A stretch of 64,000 nt of DNA, from the NCBI GenBank assembly GCA_002746645.1, contig PDPU01000029.1:1-64000 (forward strand), read 5' to 3'. Positions 42,778 through 52,011 of this stretch are shown piece by piece; the stretch's first letter is position 1, and every line of letters begins with the position of its first letter. The DNA comes from Gammaproteobacteria bacterium. Its GTDB lineage: Bacteria > Pseudomonadota > Gammaproteobacteria > Granulosicoccales > Granulosicoccaceae. The translations under genes were made by a program, and so were the position numbers. The notes beneath the pieces were generated by a model. The model saw nothing but the letters and a program-made list of their open reading frames with translations. It searched no databases and was not told where the DNA came from.

Positions 42778-43831
42778 ACGGATGACTTCGCCAGCTGCGT
42801 TCGAGCACGTCGAACCAGTTGCGAAAACAGATCCGCTCGATCAGCGCCTCGCCGTAACCATGTTCGCGCATGGCCGCGATCAGTACAGGCAGTTTCGATG
42901 CGTCGGCGATGGCGGCCGGTGGCACGGCGCCGTCATAGTCCGAGCCCAGTGCCACCCCACCCTCGCCCAGCACACCCAGGAGATGATCGAGATGCCTGAG
43001 CAGGGTCGTCAGTGGCACGTCGGCGAGCATGCGCCCGTCCGCGCGCAGAAAGGCCGTGGCGAAGTTCAGGCCCACCAGGCCACGCGTCTGCGCAATCACC
43101 CGCAGCTGATCGTCGGTCAGGTTGCGCGCGTGTTCGCACAGCGCGTGCGCGTTCGAGTGCGTGGCCACGAGAGGCCGGCTGCTGTGCGTCGCGACGTCCT
43201 CGAAGCCCTTGAGATTGATGTGCGAGAGGTCGACGAGAATGCCGAGTTCGTCGCAGCGCCTGACGAGCCTGATGCCGTCGGCCGTCAGGCCACCGCCGAT
43301 GTCAGGGTCCGCCGGGAAGCGGAAGGGCACACCGTCGCCGAACCGATTGGGCCGACTCCACACCGGACCGAGTGAACGCAGGCCGGCGTGGTGGAGCAGG
43401 TCGAGCAGATGCAGATCGGGATCGAGTGCCTCGGCCCCTTCCATGTGAACGACCACGGCCAGGGTCTCGCCTCTGAACGCCGGTTCGAGTTCATCGGCAC
43501 GGGTGCAGATCACGATCTCGTTCGCGGCTTCGAGTCGCGCCAGGATCGCGAACTGCTCGGCCACCACGGCCATCGCTCGCGACGGCTCGACGGGCGGTGG
43601 CAGGGGCAGGTCGTAGCCACCCACCGTTTCCATCTGCAGCAGGCAGCCCTCGTCGCTCGCCGATGGCACCCAGATCGCGAACAGGCCTCCACCGAGCCCA
43701 CCTTCGCGCGCCTTCACGGCATCGACATGAAAACCGCCACGGGTTCCGAACTGCAGCGCGCTGTCGACCCCACCGGCTTCCATCAACTGTGTGAGAATGT
43801 CGTTGTGGCCGTCGAATACGGTCGCTGTCAT
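42752..43831 (-). CDS. Membrane dipeptidase (renal dipeptidase family, M19)
   Basis: 359 residues, no signal peptide. Zinc ligands are visible: FDGHNDI at the N-terminus, the bridging glutamate in VVHMEGAEAL, and histidines in LVDLSHINLKGF and VATHSNAHAL; the family's GSDYDGAVPP block is present. M19 enzymes cleave dipeptides, often with D-residues, and some beta-lactams or related amides. Cytosolic location is likely. The substrate is not readable. The 3' end overlaps the convergent exonuclease gene. Confidence 0.92.
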   Translation of the reverse strand: MTATVFDGHNDILTQLMEAGGVDSALQFGTRGGFHVDAVKAREGGLGGGLFAIWVPSASDEGCLLQMETVGGYDLPLPPPVEPSRAMAVVAEQFAILARLEAANEIVICTRADELEPAFRGETLAVVVHMEGAEALDPDLHLLDLLHHAGLRSLGPVWSRPNRFGDGVPFRFPADPDIGGGLTADGIRLVRRCDELGILVDLSHINLKGFEDVATHSSRPLVATHSNAHALCEHARNLTDDQLRVIAQTRGLVGLNFATAFLRADGRMLADVPLTTLLRHLDHLLGVLGEGGVALGSDYDGAVPPAAIADASKLPVLIAAMREHGYGEALIERICFRNWFDVLERSWRSHPFSISSAPG

Positions 43832-44048
43832 GATGTTTCCGCGAGGTGATGCTGCACAGGATCAAGGGCGCGCCCCGAGCAGATCACGCAGCGCCGATTC
43901 ACTCTGTCCGTTCCTGACTTCAAGCATAGATGCACTCCTCCCGAACTCAAGATTCGTTGCCACTCGGCAGCGCCCCATCGGTGGCCGAGCCATGCGGCGA
44001 CACCATCGGGTCATCTGACCACAAGCCGTTCGCGAGGCTCGGTCAAGC

Positions 44049-44687
44049 GTGACCATCGACACACCGCTGCTGTTGAATGCCACAGCGCTTCTTGTCGCCA
44101 TCGGTTTTCTCCTCCGGGCACTGGCGACAATCAACGCCACCGATCATGCCGATCGACAATGGCTCGTCTGGCTGCTGCTGACCGGTACGATGCTGGTATT
44201 GCAGTTCATGCGCTTCGCAACCCCGGCAGGGTTCGACATTCACTACCTTGGCGCACCCTTTCTGACGCTGACCCTCGGTTATCGTCGCGCGGTCATCAGC
44301 CTTGCGCTGATCATCACGGCGACGACGCCGTTCGCCGAACTCGGGCCGCAGCTTCTGCTGCACGCCTTTCTGCCGGCCTGGCTGACCTGCCGCCTGCTCG
44401 ACCTCGTCAAGGCTCATCTCCCGCACAACCTGTTCGTGTTCCTGCTCGGCATCGGCTGTATCGGGTTGTTCGCCATCATGGCGATGCAACTGTCATTGCA
44501 GTCACTGCTGTTCGCGTTCACGAACGGCAGCGAGCAGGCGGGTGAATCGCTTGCCTACGCCCTGCTTCTCGCCGTCGGCGAGAGTGTTTTCGAGGGCATG
44601 GTGCTGACCGTTCTCGTCGTGTATCTGCCGGCCGCAGTCACGCTGTTCGAGGACGAGACATGGCTTGATTATCGGCAGGGGTTCTGA
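44049..44687 (+). CDS. CbiM-like integral membrane protein (ECF-type permease family)
   Basis: 212 residues, six or so membrane helices. The block FDIHYLGAPFLTLTLGYRRA resembles the IHFLG segment of CbiM-type energy-coupling-factor substrate components, and the C-terminal ESVFEGMVLTVLVVYLPAAV fits the same family. No CbiN, CbiQ or ATPase gene is nearby, so it may act alone or with remote partners; cobalt or nickel transport is only a family guess. The start is GTG at 44049 after GAGG; the next in-frame ATG is far inside. Confidence 0.7.
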   Translation: MTIDTPLLLNATALLVAIGFLLRALATINATDHADRQWLVWLLLTGTMLVLQFMRFATPAGFDIHYLGAPFLTLTLGYRRAVISLALIITATTPFAELGPQLLLHAFLPAWLTCRLLDLVKAHLPHNLFVFLLGIGCIGLFAIMAMQLSLQSLLFAFTNGSEQAGESLAYALLLAVGESVFEGMVLTVLVVYLPAAVTLFEDETWLDYRQGF

Positions 44688-44746
44688 GCCGGAACCCGGC
44701 CTCTCCGGTTACACGCAGGCAAGAAAACCTCCCCGGAATTGCCCCG

Positions 44747-44773
44747 TATAAAAAACGGGAATATATTCCTGTT
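44747..44773 (+). promoter_or_regulatory. Promoter with palindromic operator upstream of the DUF6502 gene
   Basis: A -10-like TATAAA at 44747-44752 is followed at once by AACGGGAATATATTCCTGTT (44754-44773), an inverted repeat with 9 of 10 pairs matching and a perfect GGAATATATTCC core. It would cover the transcription start and abuts the ATG at 44776, a typical repressor position. There is no clear Shine-Dalgarno sequence, so the leader is very short. Confidence 0.6.
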
Positions 44774-44775
44774 TC

Positions 44776-45600
44776 ATGGATGCACGCACTCAACCCATTC
44801 TGGTGCGAGCTGTTCGCCGGTTGTTGAGGCCGCTCGTGCGCGTGCTGATCCGTCACGAGATGTCAGCGGCGGAGTTCGCCGAGATATCACGCCAGGCCTA
44901 CATCGACGCGGCGTACGACCACTACCGCATCCCGGGCCGCAAGATGACCTATGCCCGTGCATCGGTACTCACGGGCGTGCATCGAAAGGAGGTGGTTCGT
45001 TTGGTTCAACTCAGGAAGACCGGCAAGGACGTCGCGCCACAGTCGCCCAATCGCACCGGGCGTGTGCTCAAGGGCTGGCTCAACGACCCCGACTTCCGAA
45101 CCGCTGCGGGAAAACCTGCCGTGCTGAAACTGCACGGTGACGCGAAGAGTTTCGAAGCACTGGTGAACCGATACAGCGGTGACATCACCCAGGGTGCCGT
45201 GCTCGATGAACTCGTGCGCCTCGGCATCGCCGAGCGAGGCCGTAACCACACGGTAAAGCTGCTCGCCTCGGGCTACCTGCCCTCGCACGACCACCTCGAA
45301 CAGTTTCGATTGCTTGGTGTCTGCGCGACGGATCTCCTGACCACCGGAGCGCACAACACGGAACAGGATGCCGAAAACCGCCTGTTCCAGCGCCAGTTCG
45401 CACACGTCAGGGTGCCCGCTCCACTCGCCGACGAGTTCGCTGCCCTCGCGCAGGAAAAGAGCGATGCGCTGCTGCAGGAGCTTTACCGGTTCCTCAATGA
45501 ACGCCTTGATGGCGAGCGGCAGACCACCGAAGCTTGCCGACGCGTCGGGCTCGGCATCTACCAGATCGATCAGCCAACCAACCCGGAGAAAAACGCATGA
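44776..45600 (+). CDS. DUF6502 family protein, possible DNA-binding autoregulator
   Basis: 274 residues, soluble and basic at the N-terminus. The DUF6502 character is seen in VRAVRRLLRPLVRVLIRHEM, AEFAEISRQAYIDAAYDHY and the HTH-like RKMTYARASVLTGVHRKEVV (about residues 55-75). A second winged-helix-like segment may lie around ITQGAVLDELVRLGIAERGR. The family has no established role. The palindrome immediately upstream and the HTH-like helices suggest self-regulation. The stop overlaps the lipoprotein start (ATGA), so the two products are made together. Confidence 0.78.
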   Translation: MDARTQPILVRAVRRLLRPLVRVLIRHEMSAAEFAEISRQAYIDAAYDHYRIPGRKMTYARASVLTGVHRKEVVRLVQLRKTGKDVAPQSPNRTGRVLKGWLNDPDFRTAAGKPAVLKLHGDAKSFEALVNRYSGDITQGAVLDELVRLGIAERGRNHTVKLLASGYLPSHDHLEQFRLLGVCATDLLTTGAHNTEQDAENRLFQRQFAHVRVPAPLADEFAALAQEKSDALLQELYRFLNERLDGERQTTEACRRVGLGIYQIDQPTNPEKNA

Positions 45601-47942
45601 TGCAACGGAAAAGTGAAGGGCCATGGCAACGTGGCTGCCGGCTGCTTTGCAGAGCACTGGTGCTTGTTGCTCTGCTGGGCCTGACCGCCTGTGACGATGA
45701 CGACGACATCATCATTGGTACGGGCGTGACGGGCACCGTTTCCGGTCGCACTGCCCTTGCGCGAAATGAAGTTCAGTACCTCGATGCCTACGGCGAACAA
45801 GGTGTTGCCGCTATCGACGCCAACGGCCATTTCATTGTTCGCATGCCCGAAATGGACGGTCCCGTGCTGCTTCGTGTTCCTCTCGAGAACGGTGGCTACC
45901 TGTACGGCCTTGAATACGTCACGGCGGGAGCGATGGCAACCCAGAACATCCACAGTTTTTCCGATCTTGCCGTCAGAAACTGGTTCGCCCTCGAAGACCG
46001 GAATGTCGACGAGGCATTCGCGAACCCCACGACCGACACCCTCCCCTCGGATGAGGCGTTCTCCGGCATCGAAGACGAGGTTCAGCAACTCGTTCAGGCG
46101 ATACTGGAACAATACGGACTTGGAGACGTGAGCCTTGAAGACACCAGCTTCAGCCAGGGCGACGCCGGACTCGGCACGTTTCTGGAGCAGAACTATGTGA
46201 CGGTGACGGTCAACGTGTTCACCATCAACGTCTACGACCCTGCCACCGGAACAAGCAACCCCGCAGACAGCAACGATCTGGATACGGATCTGACCAGCGT
46301 CGTTCCCGTCGTTGCACCGTCGACACCGGCAAACCCACCAACGGCAGCCGGGGGCGGAAACGTGGTCGGGCGACCTCCGGTCGACGACACTTCGGATCCG
46401 GGCAATGCGGAGTCCACCGCACCGGCCGCGAGCGGCGAGTGGTTCAACATCGGCGACAACAGCCACCAGGCACGAGTCATGGTCATGCTGGATGACGACA
46501 ACCCGGCAGGCGCAGGCAAGATCACCAGCAATCTGACCATGCTCGATCACGCCGCCGACGGCACCCTGATCTACGGCGCCACAATGGCAGTGAACGGTGA
46601 GGAAAGAAATGGTGTCTGGCTCATGCCACCAAACCAGCAAGGTACAACCACAGAGTTGATAACCAGTGGAGAAACCGTTCCCGGCGGCCGCCCGAACGGA
46701 CCATTCGGCAGTGCCCATTCAGCTTCCATTGCCCCCAATGGAACCGCCGCAATCGGACTGACACTCTCGGGCGCATACGAAGACCAGGTCGCTCTGGCAA
46801 TCATGAACCCCGAAACCAGGGTGCTGCAACGCGGCCTCGTTCCCGGCGACATCCTCGAAACAGACAGCCAGCAGTATGTGTTCGAGACACTGACCAAGGC
46901 GCTGGCCACCGACAAGGAGATCTTTTTCAGTGCCATCGATGGTCGTATCGAAGACCGGACAGGAATCTGGACGCTACGGAACGGCACAGCGTCACTCGTT
47001 TTCCCTGAGCAAGGCCTCGAAGACACGCCGCTGTCCTTGACGAGCGGTTGCAACTTCTGGCCAGGAACGATAGACCAGCCAATCGATGAATCCTTTCTTG
47101 TCGATGACGCTGGAGCCTTGTATGTCATCGGAACCGAAACCGGCGACAACTGCAGCAGTCGCACTGCCATCGTCCGGTATCTCGACGGCAACTATGAATA
47201 TGTACTGAGGTCAGGTGACCCGGCACCTTTCGAGGATGATGCCGCATATCACTACGCCATTTCCCTGGGAGGTGTACTGTCCGATGGGAGTGTGATTATC
47301 TATTCATCGCTCAGGACAAACGGATCATTCGACAGATATTATTCCATATGGCAATACAGAATCGGAGGCAGCCCTGGTTTGATTGCGCTTGCAGGAGAAA
47401 CCTATGAATCGCCCGATGGAGGAGGTACGATCGACTATATGTATGGTTTCACCATCAACGACGATCAGTGGGTTCTGAAAGACATCGGCTCACCCAGACG
47501 ACTGCTGCTGGGCCAGGCGAGGACGTCGCAGCCTTATCCGACACTGACTCCGGGCGCCACGAATCTCGGCTATGTAGCGGGGGAAGACGCACGTGCCGTA
47601 CTGACCGGTTTCAATGACAACTACTTCCTGTCGGATGTGTTCGAGGCTGGCCTGGCTGGATCTTCCGTGCTTTTCACCGCACTTATGGAAGATGCCGTGA
47701 GCAATGAAATCGTGGAATCAGGCCTGTGGCGAACCTCCCTCGATTCGACTCTCGTCAAGGTGGCCGATGCCGATGACACTTTCGAAAAGGATGGTGTCAC
47801 ATACAACTTTTTCCCCGACGCCTCATTCGGGAACTCGAGTAATGAATTCCGGGTGAACTCACTGGACAACGGAAATCTGCTCTACCGAGCCTTCTCATAC
47901 TCTGCACTCCACGCGATCTACGAAATCAGGCAACTCCGGTAA
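45597..47942 (+). CDS. Large lipoprotein of unknown function, probably inner-membrane anchored
   Basis: 781 residues. Residues 1-32 form a lipoprotein signal ending LLGLTAC. The Cys is followed by DDDDD, and Asp at +2 is the Lol-avoidance signal, so the inner membrane is the likely place. The first 200 residues include a carboxypeptidase-like beta segment (VSGRTALARNEVQYLDAYGE) and helices. A Pro/Ala/Thr linker follows at about residues 245-290. The remaining 490 residues look like repeated beta-propeller blades (e.g. VALAIMNPETRVLQRGLVPG, LYVIGTETGDNC). Codon use becomes more AT-rich after about 47.1 kb. It overlaps the DUF6502 stop, indicating an operon. No family is firmly recognised; the propeller part resembles DUF7453-type repeats. 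Confidence 0.75.
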   Translation: MMQRKSEGPWQRGCRLLCRALVLVALLGLTACDDDDDIIIGTGVTGTVSGRTALARNEVQYLDAYGEQGVAAIDANGHFIVRMPEMDGPVLLRVPLENGGYLYGLEYVTAGAMATQNIHSFSDLAVRNWFALEDRNVDEAFANPTTDTLPSDEAFSGIEDEVQQLVQAILEQYGLGDVSLEDTSFSQGDAGLGTFLEQNYVTVTVNVFTINVYDPATGTSNPADSNDLDTDLTSVVPVVAPSTPANPPTAAGGGNVVGRPPVDDTSDPGNAESTAPAASGEWFNIGDNSHQARVMVMLDDDNPAGAGKITSNLTMLDHAADGTLIYGATMAVNGEERNGVWLMPPNQQGTTTELITSGETVPGGRPNGPFGSAHSASIAPNGTAAIGLTLSGAYEDQVALAIMNPETRVLQRGLVPGDILETDSQQYVFETLTKALATDKEIFFSAIDGRIEDRTGIWTLRNGTASLVFPEQGLEDTPLSLTSGCNFWPGTIDQPIDESFLVDDAGALYVIGTETGDNCSSRTAIVRYLDGNYEYVLRSGDPAPFEDDAAYHYAISLGGVLSDGSVIIYSSLRTNGSFDRYYSIWQYRIGGSPGLIALAGETYESPDGGGTIDYMYGFTINDDQWVLKDIGSPRRLLLGQARTSQPYPTLTPGATNLGYVAGEDARAVLTGFNDNYFLSDVFEAGLAGSSVLFTALMEDAVSNEIVESGLWRTSLDSTLVKVADADDTFEKDGVTYNFFPDASFGNSSNEFRVNSLDNGNLLYRAFSYSALHAIYEIRQLR

Positions 47943-47955
47943 AGGCTAACCGACT

Positions 47956-47986
47956 GCCCGACCAGGCAAATCCGGCACGGTCGGGC
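47956..47986 (+). terminator. Hairpin after the large lipoprotein gene
   Basis: GCCCGACC / GGTCGGGC 8-bp arms around a 15-nt loop, 13 bp past the stop. No T tract follows, so it is a tentative transcript end. Confidence 0.35.
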
Positions 47987-48121
47987 CAGCCACCAGACTT
48001 CGACATTTGCCCCACGCTCGGGTAGGATGACTCACATCGCCGCCGGTTCACCCCGTGCGGCGTCCAGTTCACCAGAACACGCCGGCCGCATCTGCGGCCG
48101 GTTGTTTCTCCACCTGCCACC

Positions 48122-49996
48122 ATGAGCGAGCCGCACTTGATCGAGGCACGATTCGGTCGCCTGCTGGAATGGTTCGAGCGCCGCCTCGAGCCCTTTCCCG
48201 TCGGCCAGGCGCGTGTGGCCGCTTCCCACTGGTTTCGCTACATTCGCGAGAGCATCGGCCACGACTGGCCACTGTTCATCGCGATCATCATGACTGCCTC
48301 GGGTCTCGCTCTCGCCGAGCTTGGTCTGCTCGGCATGATCGGCGCCATCATCGACGAACTGGCAGCCAGCGGCAACGCGCGTTCGCTCGATGACTTCCTT
48401 GCCAGCAACGGCGGCAGCGTCTGGGCGCTGATCGGCTTTGCGCTGGCAATACCCGTCATTGCCACGCTCAACCGCCTGCTGCTCTGGCAGGCCACTTCCG
48501 GAAACTACAGCAGCCGCATTCGCTGGCAGGGTCATCGCTGGCTGCTCGGCCAGAGTATGGATTTCTACAACGACGAGTTCGCCGGACGCGTGTCGAGCCG
48601 GCTCATGCAAGGCTCGATCGCAACACGCGACGTTGTTCTCACCACGGTCGACATGATCACGAACTTCGCCACCTGGTTCATCGGTTCGATCGCGCTCGTC
48701 GCTGCACTCGATCCGTCGCTCGCCTGGCCCTTTCTCGTGTTCCTTGTGCTGTGGACCATGAAACTCGTGTGGTTCATTCCGCGCCTGGCGACCGTCGCAC
48801 GGCGCCAGGCCGATGCGCGTGCGCTCATGACCGGGCGCGTGGTCGACAGCTACACCAACATCAACACCGTGAAGCTCTTTGCCCAGGGCGAACAGGAAGC
48901 AGACTACGCGCGCGGCGCCATGCGCGAGTTCCTGCACACGGTGTACCCGCAGTTCCGGCTCATCACCGGCCTGTTCGGCCTGCTCGACTTCATCAACGCC
49001 CTGCTCGTCGCCACCCTCGTCTGGATCGGCATCAGTGCCTGGATGGGCGGGGCTGCCAACCCGGGCGCGGTGGCTGTTGCCATCACCGTGGGCCTCCGCG
49101 TCAATGGTCTTACCCACTGGATCAGCGGCGTACTGATCGGCCTGTACGAAAACTTCGGCGTGATGCTCGACAGCCTCGGCATGCTGCAGCGCGAGCGCGC
49201 GCTCGATGATGCCGCAGACGCGAAACCCATCGACTGGCAGCGGGGTCACATCGAATTCGACGCCGTGCGCTTTCACTACGGACGCGAGAGCGGCGCCCTC
49301 GAATCGCTGAACCTCACCATCGAACCCGGCGAAAAGCTCGGTCTCGTCGGCCACTCGGGTGCCGGCAAGACCACTCTCGTGAACCTGCTGCTGCGACTGT
49401 ACGACGTGGAGAGCGGCGCAATCCGCATCGACGGACAGGACATTCGCACGGTCAGCCAGGACAGCCTGCGAGAAAAGATCGGCATGGTCTCGCAGGATTC
49501 CGCCCTCCTTCACCGCAGCGTCAGAGAAAACATCGCCTACGCCCTGCCGAACGCGAGTGACGATGCCATCATGGCAGCCGCCAGGCGCGCCGAAGCCGAC
49601 GCCTTCATCAAGGACCTTGTCGACGACCGGGGGCGGCGCGGGCTCGACGCTCATGTCGGCGAGCGCGGCATCAAGCTCTCGGGCGGGCAGCGTCAGCGCA
49701 TCGCCATCGCGCGCGTGTTCCTCAAGGACGCACCGGTGCTGATTCTCGACGAAGCCACGAGCGCACTCGATTCCGAAACCGAGATCGCCATCCAGTCGAG
49801 TCTTGACGAACTCATGGCCGGCAAGACCGTCATCGCCATCGCACACCGTCTTTCGACCATTGCCGCCATGGATCGGCTTGCCGTGCTCGAGGAGGGGCAC
49901 ATCGTCGAGATGGGCACTCACGAGGCACTCGTTGCCGCGGGTGGGCGCTACGCCGAACTCTGGTCGCGTCAGTCCGGGGGGTTCATCGCCCCATGA
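48122..49996 (+). CDS. ABC transporter, fused permease/ATPase half-transporter (first of pair)
   Basis: 624 residues. The N-terminal 60 residues are amphipathic; six membrane helices follow to about residue 335 (ABC type I exporter fold). The nucleotide-binding domain has Walker A GHSGAGKTT at about 410, signature [14 protein letters not shown] and Walker [13 protein letters not shown] with the catalytic glutamate. Overlap of 4 bp with the next ABC gene and shared architecture indicate a heterodimeric exporter. The cargo is unknown; MsbA-like lipid or peptide export is a family possibility. Confidence 0.92.
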   Translation: MSEPHLIEARFGRLLEWFERRLEPFPVGQARVAASHWFRYIRESIGHDWPLFIAIIMTASGLALAELGLLGMIGAIIDELAASGNARSLDDFLASNGGSVWALIGFALAIPVIATLNRLLLWQATSGNYSSRIRWQGHRWLLGQSMDFYNDEFAGRVSSRLMQGSIATRDVVLTTVDMITNFATWFIGSIALVAALDPSLAWPFLVFLVLWTMKLVWFIPRLATVARRQADARALMTGRVVDSYTNINTVKLFAQGEQEADYARGAMREFLHTVYPQFRLITGLFGLLDFINALLVATLVWIGISAWMGGAANPGAVAVAITVGLRVNGLTHWISGVLIGLYENFGVMLDSLGMLQRERALDDAADAKPIDWQRGHIEFDAVRFHYGRESGALESLNLTIEPGEKLGLVGHSGAGKTTLVNLLLRLYDVESGAIRIDGQDIRTVSQDSLREKIGMVSQDSALLHRSVRENIAYALPNASDDAIMAAARRAEADAFIKDLVDDRGRRGLDAHVGERGIKLSGGQRQRIAIARVFLKDAPVLILDEATSALDSETEIAIQSSLDELMAGKTVIAIAHRLSTIAAMDRLAVLEEGHIVEMGTHEALVAAGGRYAELWSRQSGGFIAP

Positions 49997-52011
49997 AAGA
50001 AACCCTCCCACCCGCCACCGTGGGCGGCCGCATCGCCAGCGTCGCCACCGGCATCGCGGCCTTTTTCGAATCCCGTACCAACCCCTTCCCCGACGACTGG
50101 CAGGGGCAAGTGCCTCCTGCCGGCTTTTTTTCCTTCATCAACTGGCAGCTCCGCGGCTACTGGCCGTGGGTGATCCTGGTGTTCGTTCTCAGCGTGTTCT
50201 ACGCCTGGGTGGAAGTGTCGTTCATCGCGCTTGTCGGTCAGGTGATCGACTGGCTGGCCAGCGCTCGCGCCGCCGAGAACATCGCGGCCGCGGCATCGAG
50301 CGTGCCGGCTGATGCGGCCACCAACGGCGCGACGACGGCGAGCGAATCCGCCACCGCGCTGATCCCCGATGCCGAACAACGCGCCGTCATCGGCGGGCTG
50401 ATCTGGCGCATCCTGCTGCTTGCCATCGGTGGCCTGGCCTTCGGGCTGCTCGTGTTCCAACCACTCTACGGCAACTTCCCGATGGCCGCACGCTGGCGTG
50501 GACACCGCCATCTCCTGTCGCAGAGCTACGCCTTCTTCCAGGACGAATTCGCCGGTCGCGTGAGTCAGAAACTCATGCAGAGTTCGCTCGCCACACGGGA
50601 GGTCGTGATCAAGGTCATCGATGTGCTGGCCTACATCGGCGCCTGGTTCATCGGGGCGATCGGCATCACGGCCATGATGGATCCACTCTATCTGCTGCCC
50701 TTCGTCGGCTGGCTCGTCGGTTTCGCACTGATTTTCGCCTGGCTGCTGCCGGAACTCACGCGGCGTTCGGAACGGACTGCCGATGCGATCAGCGAGATGG
50801 TAGGACGCATCACCGACAGCTACAGCAACATCCTCACGGTCAAGCTCTTCGCCCAGGGACACCAGGAACTCGACTGCGGACGCGAAGGCATGGCGCAGCA
50901 GCTCGGTGCCTTCCACCGCAGCAATCGTGTGATCACGGTACTGAGCGGCCTGCGCGATGTCCTGAACACGCTTTTCGTGATTGCGGTGCTGTTGATTGGC
51001 CTCCTTACCTGGTCGCGCGGTACGGGCACACCGGGAGAACTTGCCGTGGCACTCGGCCTCGCCCTGCGCATCAATGGCCTTGGCCAGTGGCTGATGTGGG
51101 AACTCCAGGGGCTCGCCGATGCAGTGGGCACGCTTCGCGACGGCATCAGGATGCTGTCCGAGAAGCCAAGTGTGGTTGACGCGCCCGACGCGAGTACACT
51201 GACGGTGAAGAGCGGCGCCATCGAGTTCGACAAGGTGCGCTTTCACTACGGCCAGGGTCACGGCACCTTCGAGCAGCTGTCCCTGTCGATTGCCGCCGGG
51301 GAGAAAGTGGGCATCGTCGGCCGTTCCGGTGCCGGCAAGAGTACGCTCACCCACTTGCTGCTGCGGCTTTTCGATACCGAAGGCGGCACTGTACGCATTG
51401 ACGGCCAGAACATCGCCGAGGTATCGCAGGACAGCCTGCGGCGACAGATCGCGATGGTGAGTCAGGACACCTCCCTCATGCACCGCTCGATTCGCGACAA
51501 CATCGCCTACGGTCGTCCGGAGGCCAGCGATGCCGACGTCATCGAAGCGGCACGCCGTGCGCACGCGCACGACTTCATCGAAGAACTCGAAGACAGCAAG
51601 GGACGCCGGGGGTACCAGGCGCACGCCGGTGAACGCGGCGTGAAGCTCTCGGGCGGCCAGCGGCAACGCATCGCGATCGCGCGCGTGTTCCTGAAGGACG
51701 CGCCGATTCTCGTGCTGGACGAAGCAACCAGCGCCCTCGACAGTGGCGTCGAAGCCGCCATTCAGGAAAACCTCGCCGAGCTCATGCAGGGCAAGACCGT
51801 CATCGCCATTGCACACCGGCTATCGACCATCGCCGCGATGGACAGACTTGTCGTGCTCGACAAGGGCGAAATCGTCGAAACGGGCACCCACGATGCACTC
51901 GTCGCTGCCGGCGGACTCTACGCCCAGCTCTGGGCGCATCAGTCCGGCGGGTTTCTCGGGGTGGACACCGCTTTACATGATCAGAAGAACCCGAGCGGAT
52001 TCACGTCGTAG
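49993..52011 (+). CDS. ABC transporter, fused permease/ATPase half-transporter (second of pair)
   Basis: 672 residues. It is built like its partner but has an Ala/Thr-rich hydrophilic insertion of about 45 residues between the first two membrane helices (around [20 protein letters not shown]). Walker [10 protein letters not shown] is at about residue 443, the signature is [14 protein letters not shown] and Walker B is [12 protein letters not shown]. Both NBDs therefore look catalytically complete. ATG at 49993 overlaps the upstream stop. Its 3' end overlaps the convergent aldehyde dehydrogenase gene by 31 bp. Confidence 0.92.
   Translation: MKETLPPATVGGRIASVATGIAAFFESRTNPFPDDWQGQVPPAGFFSFINWQLRGYWPWVILVFVLSVFYAWVEVSFIALVGQVIDWLASARAAENIAAAASSVPADAATNGATTASESATALIPDAEQRAVIGGLIWRILLLAIGGLAFGLLVFQPLYGNFPMAARWRGHRHLLSQSYAFFQDEFAGRVSQKLMQSSLATREVVIKVIDVLAYIGAWFIGAIGITAMMDPLYLLPFVGWLVGFALIFAWLLPELTRRSERTADAISEMVGRITDSYSNILTVKLFAQGHQELDCGREGMAQQLGAFHRSNRVITVLSGLRDVLNTLFVIAVLLIGLLTWSRGTGTPGELAVALGLALRINGLGQWLMWELQGLADAVGTLRDGIRMLSEKPSVVDAPDASTLTVKSGAIEFDKVRFHYGQGHGTFEQLSLSIAAGEKVGIVGRSGAGKSTLTHLLLRLFDTEGGTVRIDGQNIAEVSQDSLRRQIAMVSQDTSLMHRSIRDNIAYGRPEASDADVIEAARRAHAHDFIEELEDSKGRRGYQAHAGERGVKLSGGQRQRIAIARVFLKDAPILVLDEATSALDSGVEAAIQENLAELMQGKTVIAIAHRLSTIAAMDRLVVLDKGEIVETGTHDALVAAGGLYAQLWAHQSGGFLGVDTALHDQKNPSGFTS

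Noticed and set aside
44049..44687. Complete cobalt/nickel ECF transporter
   Set aside because: Only the CbiM-like membrane component is present; there is no CbiN, CbiQ or ATPase gene beside it.
48032..51816. Two frames of over 600 codons antisense to the ABC transporter genes
   Set aside because: They mirror the conserved ABC genes in the opposite strand and have no start signals or domains.
42752..52011. Tail-to-tail gene overlaps (42752-42777 and 51981-52011) as a sign of misannotation
   Set aside because: Both partners of each pair are conserved to their C-termini, so short convergent overlaps are real and simply reflect a compact genome.
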